Assembly (NCBI GenBank): GCA_001662425.1
Contig: BDDC01001403.1
Span: 9,959-23,842, forward strand
DNA from: Chlamydomonas sphaeroides
Lineage: Eukaryota; Chlorophyta; Chlorophyceae; Chlamydomonadales; Chlamydomonadaceae
Reading direction: 5' to 3'
DNA length: 13,884 nucleotides
This document shows positions 1-7,068 of the stretch, one piece after another. Position numbers and translations under genes: made by a program. The notes below the pieces were generated by a model, which saw only the letters and a program-made list of their open reading frames with translations, was not told the DNA's origin and searched no databases. Numbering within the stretch: the stretch's first letter is position 1; each line of letters opens with the position of its first letter.

Positions 1-1679
1 ATGAGGCTCTGCATGTCTTTGACTTTGCATCCTCCGAACATGTGTCCAGAGGTGTCGCGCTGCCCGCAGAGTGGGCAGTTGCCATCGAAGATTGGGCCGT
101 GCTTGCCTCCGAGCTTGGGGCGTCGGCAGGCAAGGGCTTTCATGGCGGTCCAGTGTTGGTTGTATATGGTTTTGAGAGCTGTGCGCAGCTGCTGCTGTTT
201 GCTTTGACTTCCAGCGTGTCAGCTCTGTCTGCGGCCCCGGATGCACCTGGCCCCAAGGCGGCGGTGCCCAACCAGCGGCAGCTGGCGCAGGCCTACCTTG
301 AGGCCATGCGAGGTGCCACGGGAGCAGGGCCGCCAGGGGCGCCGCAATCGGGGGCGGGCGACGACGGTGCTGACGAAGCGGGGCTGGGCCCTGGGCCCTG
401 GGCGGGGAGAAGGCGCGCTGGCGTATGGAGCTGGATTGCTGGAGGAGCCTTGGTCCCGGCCCCGCCCGGGCTCGGCGGCTCTGGCCTCGGAGCAGGGCGG
501 CCCGGTTGCTGGCCGGCTGGGTGCCATCCCGGCGATCGACCCCGACGAAGCAGCCACTCGCATCCAGGCGGCCTTCCAGGCGGCCACCATACCCGCACCC
601 AGCTTGCGGCCGTCGGCGTGCCGGTCTGCTCACCCAGCCGGCCGATCCCGCCGGCCAAGCGGCGCGGCGCAGGGGCGGCCAGCGCCACCTTCGTGCCGGC
701 GGCGCCGTACGGCCCCGAGCACGAGCACGAGCAAGGCGCGGCTCGCATCCAGGCCGCGCGCCGAGGCCGCATGGCGAGGAGGCGCTACGCGGCAGCGGCA
801 CACGGCGCTGGCAGAGTAGCGGCTATGGCGGCTGAGAAGGATGAGGAGGCTCAGGCGAGCTCCAGGGCGCTGGGCCCCGACGGGCAGCCGTACCGCGCAA
901 AGCACGAGCGCGCGACACTCCGCATCCAGTCCTCCTTCAAGGGCTACAAGGTGGGGTGGGGCCGGGGGCCGGGGCCCTCGGCGCAAGCGGCCGCGCGAAC
1001 TCCGGGGCAGGGGCCCCTGCCTGTCACGGCAGGCATCCGCCGCACCGCGGCTTCACGCTGACCGAGTGCTAGCTACATGCGCGCGCGGCGCGTGCGGGCA
1101 CCCAAGGCTCCGCCCCCTTGGCGCGTCTGCCATCTCTGCACCCGCTCCGCTCCCACCCACGATGGCACCGCGCAGGCCCGCCAGCTGTACTCGCGCGTGG
1201 CCGCTGCCGCAACCGGCAATGACGACCTGGAGTTCCTGCTGGACGAGGATGAGCTGGCCAAGGCCGCGGCCACGGTGGAGGCCGCAGCGGCGCAGGAGGA
1301 GCGCAGGACCCGGCGGCAGCGGAGCTCGCGGGCGGGCGCCGCCTTGCGCAGCAGAGGGCGCACGAGGCAGAGGGCGGCGGAGGGGGAGGCTGGTGCGGAC
1401 GGCGAGGCGGCGGCGGCTGGCGGGCGGCCCGGGCGCTACGATGGCGCGGGGTCGGACGGCGGCGCATCGGATAAGATGCATGGCGCCCAGCGTGGGAGGT
1501 GGGCGGGGCCATCCGGGCGGGGAGGGGTGGGGCTCTTCGTTAACAACCCTGCCACCCCTCGCATTCCCCCCCTAAGCCTACCCGAAGTGCCCATGCCCGC
1601 GCGCATGCTTGCACCGCTCAATCCGTTTGGCAACGTTATGGGTTTCAGTGGTGCACTCGCAGAGCGAGGTCACATGTGA
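1..1679 (+). CDS. IQ-motif (calmodulin-binding type) protein, 3' part, partial
   Basis: The protein is not recognised beyond its IQ motifs, which in known proteins bind calmodulin or related EF-hand light chains. Three IQ cores are visible, with Ile codons at 562 (ATRIQAAFQAA), 747 (ARIQAARRGRMARRR, a perfect IQxxxRGxxxR) and 924 (RIQSSFKGYK). The third is completed only by splicing out 951-1175. After the intron comes an acidic then Arg/Ala-rich tail (NDDLEFLLDEDELAKAA, then EERRTRRQRSSR) and a TGA at 1677-1679. The coding frame starts in phase 3 (from about 215, after a possible acceptor TTCCAG at 209-214), appears to move to phase 1 at about 405-588, and returns to phase 3 up to 950. These shifts may be missed introns, indels in the data, or decay. 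Sequence 1-214 stays open in phase 3 but may be intron or an earlier exon. The true start lies left of the window or is not identifiable. The tail after about 1495 is poorly protein-like and could be intron. Confidence 0.6.
951..1175 (+). other. Intron in the IQ-motif gene (phase 0, GT-AG)
   Basis: The donor is AAG|GTGGGG at 950/951 and the acceptor is GCGCAG|GCC at 1175/1176. Both flanking exons read in phase 3 and the 225-nt intron holds in-frame stops, including TGA at 1059-1061. Removal joins IQSSFKGYK to ARQLY, giving IQSSFKGYKARQLY with Lys and Arg at the canonical IQxxx[RK]Gxxx[RK] positions. The unspliced reading has Gly (GYKVGWG) where the last basic residue should be. Confidence 0.8.
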
Positions 1680-1730
1680 CTGAGCTGCCGGTTGGCCTCG
1701 CTTCAGTTTCATCTATCAAAGGTTGCAATG

Positions 1731-1735
1731 TGTAA
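1731..1735 (+). terminator. Candidate poly(A) signal TGTAA
   Basis: TGTAA, the usual chlorophyte polyadenylation signal, lies 52 nt after the TGA that ends the IQ-protein reading frame. The spacing is short for a volvocine 3' UTR, so the match may be chance, but it is the only TGTAA I found on the plus strand between 1 and 3400. Confidence 0.4.
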
Positions 1736-1779
1736 CCAGCAGCGTGGACGTCAGAGTCAGGGTGACGGCTCCGTCCCAG

Positions 1780-1842
1780 GAGGGCCCCGAAGTAGACCTG
1801 GATGCTTTCAAATGTCGATCTTGCAATATGGAAGCTGTGTGA
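1780..1842 (+). other. Exon-like open stretch with a CxxC motif
   Basis: A good acceptor (GGCTCCGTCCCAG, ending at 1779) is followed by an in-frame reading that runs to TGA at 1840-1842: EGPEVDLDAFKCRSCNMEAV. It is acidic and contains a single Cys-x2-Cys. It could be a last or alternative exon of the IQ gene, a relic, or chance. No donor is established for it in the upstream exon. Confidence 0.15.
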
Positions 1843-1939
1843 GGGAATTCACGCCTTCACGAGTTCGTGTAGGGTATGCAGCGGAGGCAGGGGAGGGGAG
1901 GTAGGGGTCCGCAACGGCAGGCATCCGCAGCGCTGTACT

Positions 1940-2049
1940 CAAGGCATCACCTTGCGGCTGCCTGGTTGTTGTTTACCAGCGTTGGTGCACGGAAACGGGG
2001 GCGCACACATACCTTCAAGGCATCACCTCTCGGCTGCCTGGTTCTTGTT
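1940..2049 (+). repeat. Imperfect 34-bp direct repeat, two copies
   Basis: Copies at 1940-1973 and 2016-2049 share CAAGGCATCACC, then CGGCTGCCTGGTT, with three mismatches over 34 bp and an offset of 76 bp. No flanking structure of a known mobile element is visible. Confidence 0.75.
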
Positions 2050-2351
2050 CGCCGGCCTCCCTTACTTCACGGAAATTAACGTTCCATATGCAAACTAGAG
2101 CTGGCGCACGGGCATACCTGGCATCCCTGCAGGGAAGCACCCGGCTTGCTTTGCAAACGTCTAAGCAGATGCATGAAAGGAAAGACGGCGAGTTCAACTT
2201 CGTCAAGCGCGTATGCGTCTCACGATGCGCTGCATGCGCGATCGAGGTTTGTTGACTTGTCACGAAAAGTCCAAGTACCGCGAACAAGCAAGCTCATCAC
2301 GTTTCTCACACATGCCCCCCTGGTTGTTGCGTGCTGGAAGATGAGCTGCCC

Positions 2352-2379
2352 CCAGCCAGCCAGCCAGCCAGCCAGCCAG
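2352..2379 (+). repeat. (CCAG)7 microsatellite
   Basis: Seven exact tandem CCAG units lie in non-coding sequence. Confidence 0.95.
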
Positions 2380-2430
2380 CCGCTACCGTCGTCATCTGCT
2401 CCGCCAGCGCCCAGCCCTCATAAGCGTTGC

Positions 2431-2447
2431 ATGTATGTATGTATGTA
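2431..2447 (+). repeat. (ATGT)4 microsatellite
   Basis: Four tandem ATGT units plus a partial copy. Confidence 0.9.
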
Positions 2448-2953
2448 CCGATATGCCTGCACCGCCGCCTGTCCCGCCTTCGTCCTGCATGCGCGCGTAC
2501 TGCTGTGTTTGGGCACCCAACGCCGCTCCTGATTCCCAGTGTACCTGCCATACGCTCACACCACCTGCCCGGACCTACCGACCGCTGTGTGACACGCACA
2601 TCGACTCCATCTTCAAGCACTCTCTCCCCGTTGCCGCCGCGCACTGATCCTCACTCCGGACGCAGGACTCCGCTAGACAGCAACGTACGGCACCTTCATG
2701 CCACCGCGGAACAAACCAAGTAGGGAGCCGCCAGTCAAGCAACGCCAGCCAACAGACAGCGCAACCACGCACGCACGCCGGAGCGAGGACGGACTCCCGT
2801 CCCCCTTGCACACGTCAGCTGCTCCACGCATGCAAGTACGCATCCGCCTCCGAGGACCGGTCCGAAACGACGACTTGCCCCATGGCGTCTCATGGCTACG
2901 AGTTGTAGCGGCGCTAGTTTGTGCCTTCAGCTACTTCAGCACGCACACACCGC

Positions 2954-2988
2954 AGGCGCCTTCAGCGCACACATGCGCTGAGGCGCCT
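2954..2988. repeat. Inverted repeat with 15/14-nt arms and a 6-nt loop
   Basis: The left arm AGGCGCCTTCAGCGC (2954-2968) pairs with the right arm GCGCTGAGGCGCCT (2975-2988) around the loop ACACAT, with one bulged base. No gene ends directly here, so a terminator role is not supported. Confidence 0.85.
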
Positions 2989-3148
2989 CAAGCACACGCA
3001 GGCGCGTTCATCAGCACGTGCATGCACAGTGGCGCCTTGCGCACGCAGACGCACCTTCGTCACACAGACGCCGAGCTTGTGTAGCTAGCTTGGCCCCTTC
3101 GCAGCCATGCATCCGCCCCGCCGCCAGCGTAGCCTTATGCACATGCAC

Positions 3149-3171
3149 GCGCACACACACACACGCGCGCG
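3149..3171. repeat. Alternating purine-pyrimidine tract (CA)6-(GC)3
   Basis: Short CA repeats run directly into CGCGCG. Such alternating tracts can adopt Z-DNA, but no function is indicated. Confidence 0.8.
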
Positions 3172-3390
3172 GGCCCCTGTACCTGCCATCCACCCTGCAG
3201 TCCGCGTAGCCATTATGCACGAACACGCGGGTGTGTAGCCCGTGGCCGCCCCCGCCCACCAACCAACCCGCCAACACAGACACAACAACGCAAGGCCCTC
3301 GTTGGCATGCAGCAGCCTCCTTGCCACGTACGTACACACACGTAATCGTTCGCCGTGCCCCGCCGCTACTGCACTCGGCTGCTCAAGGCC

Positions 3391-3440
3391 GACGCCCAAC
3401 CGGTTGGCTTTGTAAGACGCCCGACCGGTTGGCTATGAAA
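3391..3440. repeat. 25-bp tandem duplication with palindromic core
   Basis: Units 3391-3415 and 3416-3440 match at 22 of 25 positions. The first contains the perfect 12-bp palindrome CCAACCGGTTGG and the second contains GACCGGTTGG. The differences are A/G at unit position 8, T/A at 20 and T/A at 23. No gene is adjacent. Confidence 0.85.
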
Positions 3441-4439
3441 AATCCCTGCCATGCGTGCTGAAGCACGCACGTGCGTACGTGTGGTAACGAGAAAGGCCCA
3501 ACCGTTCACGCACGCATTTCGCATTAGCGACGACGACGACGCACACGGCAACAAACACATACGCGCAACCTGCGAACCATGATCGATGTCCCACGCCAGC
3601 CCGTCCGACTCTGCTCTCGTACGCCACTGCTGCAGGGCCGGATGGACCCTCCTGCTGCTCGCCTTCGTTCTTCGCAGTTCAAGACCCACAGCTGCCACCA
3701 GTCGTATCGTAGCGCGGGCTTATGCCACGCACCATAGCATCAGCACAGCGCTGCTAGCTGTGTCACCCAGCCCCCGCGTACCTAACCCCCAGCCCCGCCG
3801 CGTCGCGCACACTGCTTATCCGCGCACGCAATTGTGTCGAGCAACACAGAAATCTCTGAAGTATGAACACAGCGGCAATCAAGTAATGGGCACCCACCCC
3901 GCCCGCGTGATGACCCACACCGCGCGCGCCTCCGACACCAGGGACACGGCGGCAGCCCATCAGCAGCTGGCCCCGCTGCGCTGCGCTATTTGTGGCGCCC
4001 CACCACCACAGCAAGGGCAGCCCACTGCTGGCCGCTCAGTGAGGTTATGTTGCCACATCACAAGCGTCTGGGCCAGGCTATGCAGCTAGGCTAGCTACTT
4101 CCGCTTTCGTGCCGTTGGGCAGGGAGGCGCTAGATAGATAGATGCCAACGCCTGCAGGCCACAGGGCCGACGGCAGCAGAGCCTGGTTGCGGCCGCTGCA
4201 AGGCCGGGACCCAGCAGCAGGCGGAGTCAGGGCCCCACCCGGGCACTTGAGCAGCGGCGTCGGCAGAACCCCGATCGGAGCTGATGGCTGACACGCTGCT
4301 CAGTGCCCATCCAAAGCAAGCGCCCCTCTGGCCCCTCTCAGAGTGCGGACACGGCTGGCGAGCTGGCTGGCGTGCGCCGCCTCGGCTGCCGAGCGGCGGA
4401 GGGCTGGCCCAGGTGCCGTCACGGCGCACTGCTTAGGTG

Positions 4440-4600
4440 CCGTGACACCGCCACAGCAGCCGCTGCAGCAGCAACAGCCGCCGCAGCCACTGGCCCGCGC
4501 CGCTGGCGCCGCAGGCGCCGCTGCCGCCGGCGCTGCCGCCGCCGCCGCCGCCGCGACCGCTGCCGCTGCTGCCGCATGGTGGGCAGCGCTGTCGATGTCG
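4440..4600. repeat. CAG/GCC-rich trinucleotide block beyond the cyclase stop
   Basis: Dense GCC, GCT and CAG triplets lie 108-268 nt downstream of the cyclase stop codon, with internal palindromes such as GGCGCCGCAGGCGCC. On the minus strand they read as Ala runs inside an open frame at 4680-4300. On the plus strand they also read as Ala runs. Read-through of repeats in several frames is expected, so I treat this as probable 3' UTR repeat sequence and not as a gene. Confidence 0.6.
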
Positions 4601-4707
4601 TCACTTCGCGGACTGACAGCAGCGACACCTGGACCGCCCGGACCAACCAGACCGCCAGGCCCGACCGGCCGACGGCTCACGCAACTGCCTCGAGCGATCA
4701 GCGGTGT

Positions 4708-7068
4708 TCAGCGGGGGTCCGTGGGCGGCGGGGGGCGCCAGAGGTACGTCTCCATCTGGCCCTTGCCCTTGATCTGCATCGGTTGGGGTGGTGACCGGGC
4801 GGGTCTTGATCGGGGTCGAGCGCGTGCATGGGTTATCGGTTTGTGGCAAGTTTGTAGATCAGGTGCATTGAGCCTCGAGCATGCATAAGATTGCATGCCG
4901 GGCACCTGGCGCCCGTGCAGGGTGTTGAGTGGTGGGCTTGATCGGTCGGGTGGAGCTCCGTACGGGGAGCTCCGTACGGGGAGCTCCGTACGTACGTACA
5001 TACGTACGTACTAGCAGCCACAAGGGTCGTGCTTACTAAATGTTACCTAGTTCGCTTGCATGCACGTTAGCTATCCCCCCCACCTCGATGCCGCCCGTGG
5101 CCTCCCAGCCGTCTGGGACACTGCCAGATAGTCGGCGGTAGACATCGGCCGACACATGGATTGCCCCGGGCGTGCCTACATGCGTCCGGGGAGCAGGTAG
5201 TGGGATCGGGGTCAGCTTGGGTGTGTCGAGTTGTTTTCCTCCGTGTTTGCGTGCGACTGAGCCTTAATTGGCTGGCTTAAGCTCCGGAGCGTCTTTTTCA
5301 AACATCAACATTGCGCGTGCGCAGCATCCATTCCATATCCGGGTGAGCCATATGTCACGCCGTAGGCGCAACGCGATCATTGCCTACCCGAGGATTCCAT
5401 GCGGCTGGCCGTGTTGACGGTGTCGCCTGTGCATGGAGAACCACGTACGGGCGTGTGTGTTGGAGCAGCGTGGTAGAGGACACGGCGGGCACAGGTCCGT
5501 CTGGGCGTGAGGGACTCCATTCCCTGCCACATGCAAGCAGAACAGAAAAGCACCTTCGAGCAATCAAGTAACCCGCTCACCAAACAGGCAGAATCGCGGC
5601 ATGCGGGTGCCCACCACGCCGCTGACCACGGAGCCGGTGTGCAGGCCGATGCGGATCTGCACCGGCCGCCCCGTGGTGGGGAGCAGCACCTCCGAGGCGG
5701 CGGCCAGCATGGCCTGAGTCGGTCGGTGGGCATGGGGGCGGTGGGATTGATGTTTTTGTTGTCGACCAGAGGCAGGCCTTGCTGGCTATATCGCAATAAT
5801 GCCAGACGGGTACTTCAGCTATAGCGTATTGGTTGCTACGGGCACGTGCGTGGCATGCCATGAACTGTGCGTGCGTGATGTGCAACCAATCAACATGGCA
5901 GCCAATCCACAGCTAGCTACCTGCGCGAAGCCAAACACGCGCTCCGTGTGGAAGTGGTCGTGTTGCTGGCTGTCGCGATTGCGTACGGCCGCCATGCCGT
6001 CATCGTCCTCGTGCACGAGGCCGCCGGCCACGAAGTAGCAGTCTGGGGCGGGAGCGAGGTGAGGCAGGGATTGGAGAACTCAGTTGCGGGGCGCGAGCAT
6101 TTCAATGTGGCGGCCGGAGGAGCAGCTATGCGGTTTCCCCTGGGCCGGGCGGTGACACCAAATGCGCAAAAGTGCAAACGAACCCCTGTATCTGGCACTC
6201 GCAACTTCGGGCCTTCGCATGCGCACCTCCGATGGTCTCCACCTTGAACACGCCGTACTCGTCGAGCTGCGCGTCGTAGCGCGAGTAGAGGTCGTTGAGC
6301 AGGGCCATGACCTGCGTGTCGTACGGCGAGCAAGGGGTTTCTACGGCACGGAGTCGTACGGCGCTGGACGACACTCGCATGGATGGCGGGCAGCCGAGTT
6401 GCTGGGGCCTGATAATGCAGGGGCAACAAGGGGTGGCGGTTGCGAATGGTGGCATCCCGCCTGCCCCAGCCCCGCCCAGTCCCCTCACCTGCTGCGGCTC
6501 CACCTCTTCGCACATCGGCGTGAAGCCTGCGGGCAGTGCAGGGTCAGGGGCAGGGGCACGCCGCTTCAAGCTCCTAGCCCATGCCAACCCCCGCCACCTG
6601 GCCCGTTCTCGCTCCCCGCCTTGATTGATCGGCCTGCTGTCCCGCCCCAGCGCGCCCCGCCACGCACGCCGCCACGCACCCCTTGATCAACCCATCCCAC
6701 ATGCCCGCTCACCCTTGATGTCCGCAAAGAGCAGCGTAACCTGGTGTTGCGGCGGTTGGGGTGGTCAGCAGGGGTGGGGCCACGAGGTTGGCGCATGGGG
6801 ACCCGGGAAACCGAGGAGCACAGGCTGCAGCAGATAGGTGCCGGCAACCGGCAGTCGCAAACAGTTGAGTGAACAGACAATTCGCATTCAAGGGACATGT
6901 CCATGGCGCCCACACCGCTGCACACACACCTCTGGGTGCGCTGTGGCAAGGGCGTTGCAGTCCGACACGACAGGCTGCCAGCGGGCGCTGCCGCCGCGAG
7001 GGTTGGCGGCGGCGCCGTGCTGCGCAGTCCACTGCTCGGTGATGTGCTGCAGGATGTGGCGCGGGAAC
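4708..7068 (-). other. Class III cyclase catalytic domain, nine exons
   Basis: Exons at 7068-6930, 6740-6713, 6526-6489, 6311-6227, 6042-5921, 5713-5581, 5426-5388, 5175-5084 and 4773-4708 encode the catalytic fold in order: LFPRHIL, VTLLFADIKGFTPMCEEV, VMALLNDLYSRYDAQLDEYG, VETIGDCYFVAGG, VQIRIGLHTGSVVSGVVG, RFCLFGDTVNTASRMESSG, TPGAIHVSADVYRRL, GGIEIKGKGQMETYLW. Both metal Asp, the purine-recognition Glu/Cys pair and the Asn/Arg pair are intact, so the catalytic half shows no damage. The codon of the second metal Asp (D937) is split by the phase-1 intron 6226-6043. Confidence 0.95.

Larger units (their letters stand above)
1680..4707. other. Repeat-rich interval between convergent genes; no convincing gene
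   Basis: About 3 kb lies between the stop of the plus-strand IQ gene and the stop of the minus-strand cyclase. Open frames here are short, change strand freely, and are rich in His/Thr/Cys/Arg from CACGCA-type simple sequence. I saw no domain. One exon-like stretch at 1780-1842 is listed separately. The interval holds microsatellites, a 34-bp direct repeat, a 25-bp tandem duplication, a long hairpin and a GCC/CAG-rich block. I found no TTACA (TGTAA on the minus strand) here, so the cyclase has no obvious canonical poly(A) signal. Part of 4100-4707 is presumably its 3' UTR. Confidence 0.6.

Noticed and set aside
219..772. Minus-strand open frames over the IQ gene
   Set aside because: The plus strand carries three IQ motifs and a splice junction that completes one of them. 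The minus readings are Pro/Arg-rich shadows.
3586..4089. 167-codon plus-strand open frame
   Set aside because: Composition is unlike the real exons (Thr/His/Ala/Arg from CACGC-type repeats), with no domain and no splice support. A short Leu-rich stretch is not enough to call a signal peptide.
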